Positions 41,774-51,476 of a stretch of 57,023 bases of DNA are shown piece after piece. How positions within the stretch are numbered: the first letter of the stretch is position 1; the number at the start of each line of letters is the position of its first letter. Below the pieces are notes generated by a model that did no database searches, was not told where the DNA came from, and saw only the letters and a list, made by a program, of their open reading frames with translations. The translations under genes and the position numbers were made by a program. Source of the DNA: Methylobacterium isbiliense (GTDB taxonomy: Bacteria > Pseudomonadota > Alphaproteobacteria > Rhizobiales > Beijerinckiaceae); assembly GCF_022179325.1 (NCBI RefSeq), contig NZ_BPQQ01000056.1:1-57023 (forward strand), read 5' to 3'.

Positions 41774-41900
41774 ATACCCCATCCGCTTGATCCCTTCGGG
41801 ATGGCGGATGTGGGCTTCGCTCAGTCGTGTGGAGCCGTGGGCTCCACCGCGCGGGCTTGCTGAGCCCGTCTCCGCTTTGATCAGGCGGAGACGGGGTCAG
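41774..41900 (+). repeat. 127-bp structured dispersed repeat, copy 2
   Basis: Inverted relative to copy 1 at 29524-29650 and about 92 percent identical to it over the full 127 bp without gaps. The same three hairpins are present, and this copy has a fourth (CGGGCT/AGCCCG). It lies between the plus-strand PilZ gene ending at 41732 and nadE, whose stop codon (41897-41899) is inside the last four bases of the element. Confidence 0.9.
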
Positions 41901-43936
41901 GCCTCCGGCACGTTGCGCTCCAGCTCCTCCAGCCACGCCCGCGCGTTGCCGTCGGAGGGCGCGCGCCAGTCGCCGCGGGGCGAGAGCGCGCCGCCCGCCG
42001 CGACCTTGGGGCCGTTCGGCAGGGCCGAGCGCTTGAACTGGGCGAAGCCGAAGAAGCGCCCGAGAAACACCTTCATCCAGGACCGGATCTCCGGCAGCGC
42101 GTAGGCGCCGCGGCGCGCCTCGGGGAAGCCCGGCGGCCAGGGGCCGCGCGCCGCGTCCTCCCAGGCATGGCAGGCCAGGAAGGCGATCTTCGAGGGCCGG
42201 AACCCGTAGCGCAGGGTGTAGAACAGGGTGAAGTCCTGCAGCGCGTAGGGACCGATCTTGGATTCGGTGCTCTGGATCGCCTCGCCCTCGGCCGCGGGCA
42301 CCAGCTCGGGGGAGATCTCGGTCGACAGGATGGCGTCGAGCGTGGCGTTGACCTCGGGCGCGAACTGGCCGGAGGCGATCACCCAGCGGATCAGGTGCTG
42401 GATCAGCGTCTTGGGCACGCCCGCGTTGACGGTGTAGTGGGACATCTGGTCCCCGACCCCGTAGGTGCACCAGCCCAGCGCCAGCTCCGAGAGGTCGCCG
42501 GTGCCCACCACGATCGCGTCGTTCTGGTTGGCGAGGCGGAACAGGAAGTCGGTGCGCAGGCCCGCCTGCACGTTCTCGAAGGTGACGTCGTAGACCGGCT
42601 CCCCGCGCCCGAACGGGTGGCCCATGTCGGCGAGCATCTGGCGGGCGGCCGGGCGGATGTCGAGTTCGCGCGCCTGCGTGCCGAGCGCCGCCATCAGCCG
42701 GTGGGCGTTGCTCTTGGTCTCGGCCGAGGTGGCGAAGCCCGGCATCGTGTAGGTGAGGATGTCGGTGCGCGGCAGGCCGAGCCGGTCGAACGCCTTGGCG
42801 GCGACGATCAGGGCATGCGTCGAATCGAGGCCGCCCGAGATGCCGATCACCACCTTCCTGGTGCTGATGGCCGAGAGGCGCTGGGCGAGGCCCGCCACCT
42901 GGATGTTGTAGCCCTCGTAGCAATCCTGCGCGAGGCGGGCGGGGTCGGCCGGCACGAAGGGGAAGCGCTCGACCGTGCGGGCGAGCCCGAGATCGGCCGC
43001 CGGCGGCGCCAGGGTGAAGCCGATGCGCCGCCAGGGCCTGTCGCCCAGCACCGCCCGGGCGTTGTCGTCGAAGCTGCCCATCTGGGCGCGCTCCTGGCGC
43101 AGGCGGTCGAGGTCGACATCCGCGAGCGTGACCTGCGGCCCGTCCGGGAAGCGCTCGCTCTCGGCCAGCAGCGCCCCGTCCTCGTAGATGACGGTCTGGC
43201 CGTCCCAGGCGAGGTCGGTGGTCGATTCGCCCGGCCCCGCCGCCGCGTACACGTAGGCGCACAGGCAGCGCGCCGAGGCCGACTGGCACAGGAGCTTGCG
43301 GCTCTCCGCCCGCCCGATGGTGATCGGGCTGCCCGAGAGGTTCACGAGCACGGTGGCGCCCGCCAGCGCCGCGAGCGCGCCCGGCGGCACCGGGATCCAC
43401 ATGTCCTCGCAGACGTCGATCCCGACGACGAGGCCGGGCAGGTCCTCGGCCCGGAACAGCAGGTCGGTGCCGAAGGGGACCTCCGTGCCCGACAGGCGGA
43501 TGGTCTCGCCCGCCATCCCCGCCCCGGCGGCGAAGTGGCGCTTCTCGTAGAATTCCCGGTAGGTCGGCAGGTAGCTCTTCGGCACCACGCCGAGCACCCG
43601 CCCGCGGTGCAGCGCCACCGCCGTGTTGTAGACCCGGTGGCCGTGCCGCAGCGGCGCGCCGACGATCAGCATCGGCAGGAGGTCGCGGCTGGCCTCCGCC
43701 AGGGTGGCGAGCGCCGCCTCCACGGCGTCGAGGAGCGTCTCCTGCAGGAGCAGGTCCTCGATCGCGTAGGCCGACAGGCAGAGTTCCGGAAACACCGCGA
43801 CCGCGACGCCGTCGTCGTGGCAGCGGCGGGCGAGCGCCAGCACCTCGGCGGCGTTCGCCGCGGGCGCGGCGATGTGACTGCGGCCGACGCAGGCCGCGAC
43901 CCGGGCGAAGCCGTGCCGGTAGAGGGATCGGAACAT
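41897..43936 (-). CDS. nadE: Glutamine-dependent NAD(+) synthetase
   Basis: A 679-residue two-domain NadE. The N-terminal nitrilase-type glutaminase (1-290) has the triad E51 (FPELCLSAY), K120 (VVPKSYLP) and C176 (GIDVCEDMW). The synthetase domain begins near 320 with the ATP pyrophosphatase loop GISGGLDST at about 365 and continues with the NaAD site. The enzyme amidates nicotinic acid adenine dinucleotide using glutamine. Length is as for the Mycobacterium-type long form. ATG at 43936 matches the family. Its stop lies in the 127-bp repeat. It stands alone on the minus strand, divergent from ftsK. Confidence 0.96.
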   Translation of the reverse strand: MFRSLYRHGFARVAACVGRSHIAAPAANAAEVLALARRCHDDGVAVAVFPELCLSAYAIEDLLLQETLLDAVEAALATLAEASRDLLPMLIVGAPLRHGHRVYNTAVALHRGRVLGVVPKSYLPTYREFYEKRHFAAGAGMAGETIRLSGTEVPFGTDLLFRAEDLPGLVVGIDVCEDMWIPVPPGALAALAGATVLVNLSGSPITIGRAESRKLLCQSASARCLCAYVYAAAGPGESTTDLAWDGQTVIYEDGALLAESERFPDGPQVTLADVDLDRLRQERAQMGSFDDNARAVLGDRPWRRIGFTLAPPAADLGLARTVERFPFVPADPARLAQDCYEGYNIQVAGLAQRLSAISTRKVVIGISGGLDSTHALIVAAKAFDRLGLPRTDILTYTMPGFATSAETKSNAHRLMAALGTQARELDIRPAARQMLADMGHPFGRGEPVYDVTFENVQAGLRTDFLFRLANQNDAIVVGTGDLSELALGWCTYGVGDQMSHYTVNAGVPKTLIQHLIRWVIASGQFAPEVNATLDAILSTEISPELVPAAEGEAIQSTESKIGPYALQDFTLFYTLRYGFRPSKIAFLACHAWEDAARGPWPPGFPEARRGAYALPEIRSWMKVFLGRFFGFAQFKRSALPNGPKVAAGGALSPRGDWRAPSDGNARAWLEELERNVPEA

Positions 43937-44192
43937 CGCGGACGGGGCCTCCGGGCGGGTCGGTCGTGTCGCAAACCTTAACGCGCGAGGCGCCGCGTCG
44001 GCACCCGGCCTCGTGCGGGAGAGACCCGCGCGGCGGGCCGGGCCCGCGGCGGGCCGGGTCCGCGCTTCCGGGCCGGCGGAGATGCGGGACGCCGCCGCGG
44101 CCTGCCGCCTAAGCGGGCGTTAACGATACCCCGCCTAACTGGAGCCAAGCAGCGGCCGCGGGCGGCGCGGACCGCCCAAGCCAGCCAGCATC

Positions 44193-47100
44193 ATGAGATC
44201 ATCGGGACGGCCACCTCTCTCCGACTCGACCCGCCGCGACCCGCACGGGATGCGCGACGCCACCCAACCGGCCGCGCGCCGCGGGCTCACGCTCGGCGCC
44301 CTGGCCCACACCCTCACCAGCCTGCGCGCCCTGCTGGCGCGGCGCATCGCGCCGCCGAGCCACCGGCCGCCGGCGCTGCCGGCCCTGCCCGCTCCCGCCG
44401 GCCTCGACCGGCGCTCGGCCCCGCGCTGGATGACCGACCTGCCCCATCCGGCGCCGTCCTGGACGCCGGACCTCGTGCGCGCGACCGCGCCGCATCCCGC
44501 ATCCCGTGCGGCCCACGCGCCGCACCCGGCTCCCGAGTCCTACCCTGCTCCCGGGTCGCACCCGGTCTCCGGGGCGCATCCGGCCGAGCCGTGGCCGCCC
44601 ATGCCGGAAGCCGTGGCGCCCGCCATGCCGCAGACTGACCCGGTCGCGCCGCCGGCCGCCGTGGCGCCGGTCCCCGCCCTTCCCGCCGTGCCGGCCGCCG
44701 CGCCCGTGGCCGTCGCGCCGCCGCGGGCCGCGGTGCCGGCGCCCGCCCGCCCGCCGGAGCCGCCGCGCCCCGCCGGGCCCGGTCCCGACATGGAGGATGC
44801 GTGGCTGGCGATCCCGCCGGCCGGCCCGGCCCGGACGGTCCTGACGCGCGTGCGCCGGCAGGCCGCGGAATCGCGCCAGCAGGCCGCCGACGCCGAGCGG
44901 GCGGCCGCCCCGCGCCCGGCCCCCGAGCCGCGCCCCGCACCGGCGCGGCCCGAAGCCGACCTGCGCTTCACCCGCACGCCCGACCACGTCCTCCAGGCCC
45001 GCCGGCGGCGGCGCGAGGAGGAGGCCCAGGCCCGCGAGGCCGCCCAGCGGGCCGCCGAGGAGCAGGCCGCGGCCGAGCGCGCCGCCGTCGCGGCGGCCGC
45101 GGAGGCCGAGCGCCTCGCCGCGGAGGCGCAGGCCCTGCCGCCGCTGCCGCGCTGGCGCCAGCCCTACGTGCTGCCCCCCGGCGTGCGCTTCACCCGCACG
45201 CCGGACCATCTCCTGCGCCCCATCGCCGACGCTCACGTCGCCGAGGGCCACGTCGTTGATGGCCACGTCGTTGATGGCCAAGTCGTCGAGGGCCAAGTCG
45301 TCGAAGGTCATGTCGCCGTCGAGGGAATGGCCCCTCCCGCGCCGGCCTTTCCCGAGATCGTCCCGCTGCCGGAGCCCGCGCCGGTCCAAGAGGCCGTACA
45401 GGTCCAAGAGGCCGTACAGGTCCAAGAGGCCGTACGGGTCCAAGAGCCCGCACAGGGCTTGGAGTCCGCACAGGGCCTGGAGTTCGCGCCGATCCCGGAC
45501 TTTGCGCCGATCGCGGAATTCGTGCCGGTTCCGGAGCCCGTCGCCGGACCGTCCGAGGCCGACCCGGACCCGGCTGCGGCGATGCAGCCCGCACCGGCCC
45601 CCGCGCCGGATGGCGAGCCCCCCTTCGGGGCGGCTCGCGCCCTCCTGTGCTTCGCGTGGCCGCCGGTGGTGCCGCACCTGCCGGAGGCGCTGTTCGCCCG
45701 CGAGGCGACGCCCGTCGGCGCGCCGCCGGCCGACCCGGCCGGATCCGTGGACGCGGAGCCCGCCGCGCCGGCTCCGGTGGCCGAGGAGGCCGATCCCGTG
45801 CCGGCTCCGGCCGCCGAACCCGAGCCTCCGCTCTACCGGGCAGATGCGCCGTTCGTCGGAACCTGGGCGGCGCGCGTCACGGTGCAGGGCGCACCCGCCG
45901 GGCCGATATCCTCGCCCGCCGGGCCGGCGCCCCTGCCCGCCGAACCGGCGCCCGGCTGGGCCGCCCCGGCCGAAGAACCCGCCCTTCCCTCGGCGGACGC
46001 CGCGGCCTGCGTCGCCGCGGAGGTTCCGCCGGACGCGACGCCCCGGCTCGAAGCCTCTCCGTTCGACGCGCTGCTGCGGCGCGACTGGCGCCAGCCCCCC
46101 GCCGAGGATCAGGACAACCGGCCCGTCGGGCCGGTCGAGGCCGCCCCGATCGCGGACCCGCAGCCCGCGCCGGCGGCGGTCCCCACCTTCGCCGGGGCGG
46201 TGCGGCCGGAATCCCTGCCCGTCGCCGTTCCGGCCGCGGTGAGCGCGCCCGCATCCCTCCCGCCCGTCGCGTACGGGCTGGTCCGGCGCTTCGCCGCAGC
46301 CTCCCTGCAGCTGCCCGCCGCGCGGCCGCCGCACGACGCTCCGGCCGCCCCCGCGCCGCTGCCCGCCGAGCCCGCGCCGCCCGAACCGGCCCCGGTGGTG
46401 ATCGGCAATGCCGGGCTCGACCTCGACCTCGGGCTCGACGCGGACGATGCGGAGGACGAGGACGACATCATCGCGCCCCTCGCCCATCCGGCCCCCCTGC
46501 CCCGCCCGGTGCCGCGGGCCGTCGCGGCGCCCTACGAACTGCCGCCCCTCGACCTCCTGGCGGAGGCCCGCGCCTCCGACGGCAGCAGCCTCGATGCGGA
46601 CGTCCTGCAGGCGAACGCCGTGCAATTGCAGCAGGTGATCCAGGATTTCGGCGTGCGCGGGGAGATCCTGGCGGTGCGGCCCGGCCCGGTCGTCACCCTG
46701 TACGAGATGGAGCCGGCGCCGGGCACCAAGTCCTCGCGGGTGATCTCGCTCGCCGACGACATCGCCCGCTCCATGTCCGCCGTCTCCGCCCGCGTCGCCG
46801 TCGTCCAGGGCCGCAACGCCATCGGCATCGAATTGCCCAACGCCAAGCGCGAGACCGTCTACCTGCGCGAACTCCTCGCCGCCCCCGCCTTCGCCGAGAC
46901 CAAGCAGAAGCTCGCCCTCTGCCTGGGCAAGAACATCGGCGGCGAGGCCATCATCGCCGATCTCGCCCGCATGCCCCACCTGCTGGTGGCCGGCACCACC
47001 GGCTCGGGCAAGTCGGTGGCCATCAACACCATGATCCTCTCGCTCCTCTACCGCATGAAGCCCGAGGAGTGCCGCCTGATCATGGTCGATCCCAAGATGC

Positions 47101-48077
47101 TGGAGCTGTCGGTCTACGACGGCATCCCGCACCTGCTCTCCCCCGTCGTCACCGATCCCAAGAAGGCGGTGATCGCCCTCAAATGGGCCGTGCGCGAGAT
47201 GGAGGAGCGCTACAAGAAGATGGCGCGCCTGGGGGTGCGCAACATCGACGGGTTCAACGCGCGGGTGGCGGAGGCGCGCGAGCGGGGCGAGGTGATCATC
47301 CGGACGGTGCAGACGGGCTTCGACCGGGAGACCGGGGAGGCGGTGTACGAGGACGAGGTGATGGACCTCTCGGCCCTGCCCTACATCGTGATCATCGTGG
47401 ACGAGATGGCCGACCTGATGATGGTGGCCGGCAAGGACATCGAGGGGGCGATCCAGCGCCTGGCGCAGATGGCGCGGGCGGCGGGCATCCACCTGATCAT
47501 GGCGACGCAGCGTCCGTCGGTGGACGTGATCACCGGCACGATCAAGGCGAACTTCCCGACCCGGATCTCGTTCCAGGTGACGAGCAAGATCGACTCCCGG
47601 ACGATCCTGGGGGAGATGGGCGCCGAGCAGCTTCTGGGCCAGGGCGACATGCTGTTCATGGCCGGCGGCGGGCGCACCACGCGCGTGCACGGCCCGTTCT
47701 GCTCGGATGCCGAGGTCGAGAGCGTGGTGGCCCACCTCAAGACGCAGGGGCGCCCGGCCTATCTCGACGCGGTCACGGCCGACGAGGAGGAGGCGGCGGA
47801 GGCGGCCGCCGACACGCCGGTCTTCGACCAGGGTGGCTTCGCCGAACCGGCGGCGGACCTCTACGAGCAGGCGGTGGCGGTGGTGCTGCGGGACAAGAAG
47901 GCGTCGACGAGCTACATCCAGCGGCGGCTGCAGATCGGCTACAACCGGGCGGCCTCGCTGATGGAGCGGATGGAGCGCGAGGGCATCGTCGGCCCTGCCA
48001 ACCATGCCGGCAAGCGCGAGATTCTGGTCGAGGCCGCGGCCGGTGCGGCGGGGGCCGGAGCCGGCGAGGAGGCGTGA
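44193..48077 (+). CDS. ftsK: FtsK/SpoIIIE-type DNA translocase without membrane helices
   Basis: A 1294-residue DNA motor. Residues 1-770 are a low-complexity proline/alanine-rich region with charged coiled-coil-like parts (about 230-310, rich in [18 protein letters not shown]) and two tandem repeats; the phrase RFTRTPDH occurs twice. The motor starts near 779 (YELPPLDLL): alpha domain, Walker A GTTGSGKS at 934-941, Walker [10 protein letters not shown] near 1068, and the DNA-reading gamma winged helix at the end ([24 protein letters not shown] in part: [13 protein letters not shown]). Typical FtsK begins with four membrane helices; I see none here. Followed by lolA-like and xthA, the normal ftsK neighbours in this order. 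Confidence 0.88.
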   Translation: MRSSGRPPLSDSTRRDPHGMRDATQPAARRGLTLGALAHTLTSLRALLARRIAPPSHRPPALPALPAPAGLDRRSAPRWMTDLPHPAPSWTPDLVRATAPHPASRAAHAPHPAPESYPAPGSHPVSGAHPAEPWPPMPEAVAPAMPQTDPVAPPAAVAPVPALPAVPAAAPVAVAPPRAAVPAPARPPEPPRPAGPGPDMEDAWLAIPPAGPARTVLTRVRRQAAESRQQAADAERAAAPRPAPEPRPAPARPEADLRFTRTPDHVLQARRRRREEEAQAREAAQRAAEEQAAAERAAVAAAAEAERLAAEAQALPPLPRWRQPYVLPPGVRFTRTPDHLLRPIADAHVAEGHVVDGHVVDGQVVEGQVVEGHVAVEGMAPPAPAFPEIVPLPEPAPVQEAVQVQEAVQVQEAVRVQEPAQGLESAQGLEFAPIPDFAPIAEFVPVPEPVAGPSEADPDPAAAMQPAPAPAPDGEPPFGAARALLCFAWPPVVPHLPEALFAREATPVGAPPADPAGSVDAEPAAPAPVAEEADPVPAPAAEPEPPLYRADAPFVGTWAARVTVQGAPAGPISSPAGPAPLPAEPAPGWAAPAEEPALPSADAAACVAAEVPPDATPRLEASPFDALLRRDWRQPPAEDQDNRPVGPVEAAPIADPQPAPAAVPTFAGAVRPESLPVAVPAAVSAPASLPPVAYGLVRRFAAASLQLPAARPPHDAPAAPAPLPAEPAPPEPAPVVIGNAGLDLDLGLDADDAEDEDDIIAPLAHPAPLPRPVPRAVAAPYELPPLDLLAEARASDGSSLDADVLQANAVQLQQVIQDFGVRGEILAVRPGPVVTLYEMEPAPGTKSSRVISLADDIARSMSAVSARVAVVQGRNAIGIELPNAKRETVYLRELLAAPAFAETKQKLALCLGKNIGGEAIIADLARMPHLLVAGTTGSGKSVAINTMILSLLYRMKPEECRLIMVDPKMLELSVYDGIPHLLSPVVTDPKKAVIALKWAVREMEERYKKMARLGVRNIDGFNARVAEARERGEVIIRTVQTGFDRETGEAVYEDEVMDLSALPYIVIIVDEMADLMMVAGKDIEGAIQRLAQMARAAGIHLIMATQRPSVDVITGTIKANFPTRISFQVTSKIDSRTILGEMGAEQLLGQGDMLFMAGGGRTTRVHGPFCSDAEVESVVAHLKTQGRPAYLDAVTADEEEAAEAAADTPVFDQGGFAEPAADLYEQAVAVVLRDKKASTSYIQRRLQIGYNRAASLMERMEREGIVGPANHAGKREILVEAAAGAAGAGAGEEA
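45231..45320 (+). repeat. 15-bp tandem repeat inside ftsK
   Basis: Six 15-bp units encode [30 protein letters not shown] at FtsK residues 347-376. Units two and three are identical in DNA. The repeat stays in frame. Confidence 0.85.
45384..45545 (+). repeat. 18-bp tandem repeat inside ftsK
   Basis: Nine 18-bp units, from identical to strongly decayed, encode hexapeptides such as [42 protein letters not shown] and VPEPVA at FtsK residues 398-451. The first two units (GTCCAAGAGGCCGTACAG) are identical, showing recent expansion, while later ones have drifted. Confidence 0.85.
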
Positions 48078-48216
48078 GCATGTCCCGGCCCGTCTCCGGC
48101 GCGCCCAGTCGCATATTCGCCACAGGGGCCGGCTCTAACGCCGGCTCGTCCGCCGCGGCGCACCCGGTCCGGCGGACGGACCCGCCCCGCGTCCGTTCCC
48201 AGGGAGGCCCTTGCCG

Positions 48217-49146
48217 ATGACCGGCCGTCGCACCCGTCCCGGCCCGCTCCCCGTCCTCGCGGCGGCCCTCTGCGTCGCAGGCGCGCTCGCGGCCCCGCCC
48301 GCCCAGGCGCAGGTGACGTCCTTCCTCGACGGCCTGTTCGGCCGCAAGGACCCGGCGCCCGCTCCCGCTCCCGCGCCCGAGCCGGCCCCGGCGGGCGCCC
48401 CGGCCGGGGCCGGCTCGGGTTCGGGCGTGCGGGCTCCCCTGCCGCCCCGCCGCCCCGCCGCCCTCGGCGGCACCCGCGCCCCGGCCGAGACCGCCGAGGC
48501 CGCCCCCATCCCCGCCGCACCGCCCCAGCAGGTCGCCGCCGTCACCACGCCGGCGGCCGTCGACCCGGCGAACCCGGCCGCGGTGGTCGAGCGCGCCAAC
48601 GCCTACTTCAACGGGGTCTCGACGCTCACCGGCGGCTTCGTCCAGATCGGCGCGGACGGGCGCAAGATCGGCGGCAAGCTCTACCTCGCCAAGCCCGGGC
48701 GGCTGCGCTTCGACTACGACCAGCCCTCGCCGCTCGAAGTCGTCGCCGACGGCACCTCGGTGGCGGTGCGCGACCGCAAGCTCGCGACGCAGGACCTCTA
48801 CTTCATCTCGCAGACGCCGCTGAAATTCCTGCTGCGCGAGAAGATCGACCTCGCCCGCGACCTCACGGTGACGGACGTGGCGGCCGATCCGGGCGGCGTG
48901 CGCATCAGCCTGGAGGACCGCTCGACGCTGGGCGGCACCTCGCGCATCGTCCTCTACTTCGACGAGGCGATGAAGACCCTGAGCCAGTGGCGGATCACCG
49001 ATCCGCAGGGCTACCAGACCACCGTCGTGCTCTCCAACCTGCAGCGCGGCCGGCCCATCGACGGGATGATGTTCGTCATCAATTACGGCCGGGCCGAGGA
49101 CAAGGAACTGGAGCAGCGCATGCGCCAGCAATCGCAGACGCGCTGA
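48217..49146 (+). CDS. lolA: LolA-like outer-membrane lipoprotein carrier protein
   Basis: A 309-residue periplasmic protein. A signal peptide at 1-31 (RPGPLPVLAAALCVAGALA, PPAQAQ) is followed by a proline/alanine-rich linker (about 45-120) and a LolA-type half-barrel at about 125-300 with ANAYFNGVSTLTGGFVQIG in part, KIGGKLYLAKPGRLRFDYD (shown: LYLAKPGRLRFDYD), FLLREKIDLARDL and LEDRSTLGGTSRIVLYFD in part. LolA carries lipoproteins from LolCDE to LolB. The long linker is unlike the normal 200-residue LolA. AGGGAGG 9 bp upstream supports ATG at 48217. Same strand as ftsK, 139 bp behind it. Confidence 0.86.
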   Translation: MTGRRTRPGPLPVLAAALCVAGALAAPPAQAQVTSFLDGLFGRKDPAPAPAPAPEPAPAGAPAGAGSGSGVRAPLPPRRPAALGGTRAPAETAEAAPIPAAPPQQVAAVTTPAAVDPANPAAVVERANAYFNGVSTLTGGFVQIGADGRKIGGKLYLAKPGRLRFDYDQPSPLEVVADGTSVAVRDRKLATQDLYFISQTPLKFLLREKIDLARDLTVTDVAADPGGVRISLEDRSTLGGTSRIVLYFDEAMKTLSQWRITDPQGYQTTVVLSNLQRGRPIDGMMFVINYGRAEDKELEQRMRQQSQTR

Positions 49147-49258
49147 TCCTCGCCATCCCCGTCCGGCAGGCCTGCGGCGTGGTGCCGACGCGGGTCCGCA
49201 TGGGCCGCAGGTGAAACCTGCCGCGAAATCTGCCGCCGAACCTCTTGGAAGATCCCCG

Positions 49259-50068
49259 GTGCGCCTCACCGTCTCGACCTGGAACATCAACTCCGTCCGC
49301 CTGCGCATCGACCTCGTGCGCCGCTTCCTCGACGAGGCGCGGCCCGACGTGCTGTGCCTGCAGGAGACCAAGTGCCCGGACGACCGCTTTCCCCTCAAGG
49401 AGCTGCAGGGCTTCGGCTATCCGCACGTCGTCTTCGCCGGGCAGAAGGGCTATAACGGCGTCGCCATCCTGTCGCGCCTGCCGCTCGTCTCCGAGGAGCG
49501 GATGGCGTTCTGCGAGCGCCGGGACGCGCGCCACATCGCGGCGGTGCTGGGGCCCGAGGCGGGGGCGGCGGCCGGCATCGTGCTGCACGACTTCTACGTC
49601 CCGGCGGGCGGCGACGTGCCGGACGCAGCCCTGAACGACAAGTTCGCCCACAAGCTCGCCTTCATGGACGAGTTGCGCGCCTGGGGGGCCAAGCGCCCGC
49701 GCGGGCCCGCGATCCTCGTCGGCGACCTCAACGTGGCGCCGCTCGAACACGACGTCTGGTCGCACCGGCAGCTCCTCGACGTGGTGAGCCACACGCCCGT
49801 CGAGACCGAGCGCCTGGAGACCCTGCGGGGCGAGGCCGGCTGGGTCGACACGATGCGGCACCTGCGGCCCGAGCCGGAAAAGATCTACACGTGGTGGAGC
49901 TACCGCTCCCCCGACTGGGCCGCCGCCGACAAGGGCCGGCGCCTCGACCACATCTGGGTCACGCCCGACCTCGCCGGCAGCGTGCGCGCCGTGACGGCGG
50001 CGCGGCACACCCGCGCCTGGGAGCGGCCCTCCGACCACGTGCCGGTGACGGTCGAACTGGAGCTGTAG
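49259..50068 (+). CDS. xthA: Exodeoxyribonuclease III
   Basis: A 269-residue DNA repair enzyme of the ExoIII/APE family, which cuts abasic sites and removes 3' blocks. Metal and catalytic motifs: TWNINSVRLR at the start, CLQETKCPD with the metal glutamate, HDFYVPAGG, GDLNVAPLEHDVW, GWVDTMR, RLDHIWVTPDL and the final SDHVPV with the catalytic histidine. The GTG at 49259 starts VRLTVSTWNINSV as in the family and has GGAAG upstream; GTG at 49211 would add 16 non-conserved residues. Third in the ftsK-lolA-xthA row. Confidence 0.94.
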   Translation: MRLTVSTWNINSVRLRIDLVRRFLDEARPDVLCLQETKCPDDRFPLKELQGFGYPHVVFAGQKGYNGVAILSRLPLVSEERMAFCERRDARHIAAVLGPEAGAAAGIVLHDFYVPAGGDVPDAALNDKFAHKLAFMDELRAWGAKRPRGPAILVGDLNVAPLEHDVWSHRQLLDVVSHTPVETERLETLRGEAGWVDTMRHLRPEPEKIYTWWSYRSPDWAAADKGRRLDHIWVTPDLAGSVRAVTAARHTRAWERPSDHVPVTVELEL

Positions 50069-50107
50069 GCGCCGCCCGGCACCCGCGTGGTTCAGCGCCT
50101 GCCCGGT

Positions 50108-51145
50108 TCAGCGCTTGGCGACCGCGAGCGTGTTGCCGTCCACGAGCAGGAAGCCGATCCCGGCGCTCTGCAGGGCGGCCACGGCGGCGGGCCGGCTGCG
50201 CGCCGTACCCTCGGCGCCGTCCTCCATCCGGCGGATGGTCGACAGGGACAGCCCGCTCGCCCGCGCGAGGTCGTTCATCGACCAGCCGAGCAATCCGCGC
50301 GCCGCCCGCAGGTGGTACCCTTCGACCGCCTGCACGAGCCCGTCGCGGACGGCTTGGTCGAGGGGGGCGGCCTTCGGGCCGGCGAGCCGGGAGGCCAGCG
50401 TGGCCCAGCTGCCGATCCGGCCCTGCTCGTCGCGGATCGGCACGTAGACGAACCGGAAGTCGCCCTGCGCGCCGTCGGCCAGGATCAGGCGCTTGCGGGC
50501 CTCGAACGGCCCGCCGGCTTCCATCATGGCCCGGATGTGCGCGGTCATGCGCGAGCGGTCGTCGGGGGCGATCACGCGGGTGCAGTCGGCCTGAAAATCC
50601 GCCTGCGTGATCCCGGTCAGGCTGAGGATCTCGCGGGACCCGACCCGGCGCGAGCTGGCATAGAGCGAGGCGTGGGTCCAGGACTGCGTCTGCTCGAACA
50701 GCGCGCGGCGGCGGCGCTGCTCCTCGCGCTGCGCCTGCGCGAGGCGCTCCGTGTCGGTGACGTCGAGCAGGATGCCCGCGGCCGCCCGGGGCCGGCCGTC
50801 CGGGTCGACGTAGATCTCGCCGCGGCTCGTCAGGATGCGCAGGGTGCCGTCCGGCCGGATGAACCGGACCGTGTGGGTGCCCACGATGCCGTCGCGCTTC
50901 ACCTGCGCGGGGCTCTCGAGGATGTGCGCGTCCTCGGGATGGACCAGCCGCGTCAGCAGTGCGTAGCTCGGCGCGACCGCAGTGGCGTCGATGCCGAGCA
51001 GCCGCAGAAGGCCCGGCGACCAGACATGCTCGTCCGTCCGGAACGTCCAGCTCCATGTCCCCGACAGGTGGTGCGATTCGAGCAGGCGCACGAAGCTCGG
51101 TGACGAGTAGGACAGTTCCGTCTGCGGAAGAGCGATGGAATGCAT
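50108..51145 (-). CDS. PAS sensor with C-terminal XRE-type DNA-binding domain
   Basis: A 345-residue cytoplasmic regulator. A PAS domain of the PAS_3 type lies at about 25-130 (GTWSWTFRTDEHVWSPGLLRLLGI in part, LVHPEDAHI, FIRPDGTLRILTSRGE in part), a second PAS-like region at about 150-265 (LTGITQADF, RFVYVPIRDEQGRIGSW), and an XRE helix-turn-helix at the C terminus, about 280-320 (LRAARGLLGWSMNDLARASGLSLSTIRRMEDG in part: LGWSMNDLARASGLSLSTI). Sensor-first, DNA-binding-last order in one protein suggests a one-component light, redox or small-molecule switch. ATG at 51145. Neighbouring genes give no clue to its targets. Confidence 0.8.
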   Translation of the reverse strand: MHSIALPQTELSYSSPSFVRLLESHHLSGTWSWTFRTDEHVWSPGLLRLLGIDATAVAPSYALLTRLVHPEDAHILESPAQVKRDGIVGTHTVRFIRPDGTLRILTSRGEIYVDPDGRPRAAAGILLDVTDTERLAQAQREEQRRRRALFEQTQSWTHASLYASSRRVGSREILSLTGITQADFQADCTRVIAPDDRSRMTAHIRAMMEAGGPFEARKRLILADGAQGDFRFVYVPIRDEQGRIGSWATLASRLAGPKAAPLDQAVRDGLVQAVEGYHLRAARGLLGWSMNDLARASGLSLSTIRRMEDGAEGTARSRPAAVAALQSAGIGFLLVDGNTLAVAKR

Positions 51146-51476
51146 GATGGGCGACCACGAATACGGACTGGGGCCATCCCCGGACCGGGGGTGCTCCCCG
51201 TGCGCGGGTGAGAGGCCGGCGGAACGGAGGCGAGCGATCCGGCCGCCGGCCGTCTCAGAAATACCAGTTCAGCAAAAACTCTCGAGGCATGTGAAGGTTT
51301 CCTTTGCTCGAGGCGGAAGCAGATCCCACCTGGTTCCGCAGGATCGCGCCCGATCATAGACATACTCGGCCTGAGGTCCAGCCGCCGAAGCGGCAGAGGC
51401 CGGGCCGAAGACGCTGGGGCATGCGGCGGATCGACCTGGACCGCCGTCGTGAAGACGGATGGCTCCGTCGCCCCGC
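51146..51476. other. Upstream region of the PAS/XRE regulator
   Basis: 331 bp without a gene I can support. It contains CTCGAGGC twice, at 51281-51288 and 51307-51314, 26 bp apart, in a locally AT-richer stretch; these may be sites for the regulator itself. Confidence 0.4.

Noticed and set aside
41432-41863. Open frame ending in a peptide (PHPLDPFGMADVGFAQS) that also appears near 29650
   Set aside because: The shared peptide is just a translation of the 127-bp repeat; the element is non-coding with conserved hairpins, and the frame overlaps the real PilZ gene.
44118-44140. CtrA-type box (TTAA-N7-TTAA) before ftsK
   Set aside because: TTAACGATACCCCGCCTAAC has the wrong spacing and only half of the motif; TTAACG is frequent in AT-rich spots of the window.
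45231-45545. Tandem repeats as a CRISPR array
   Set aside because: Units are 15 and 18 bp, head to tail without spacers, and in frame inside ftsK.
44199-48005. Minus-strand open frame of 1268 codons opposite ftsK
   Set aside because: A shadow of the high-GC coding strand: the translation is low-complexity, rich in R, G and H, without domains, while the plus strand has a clear FtsK motor.
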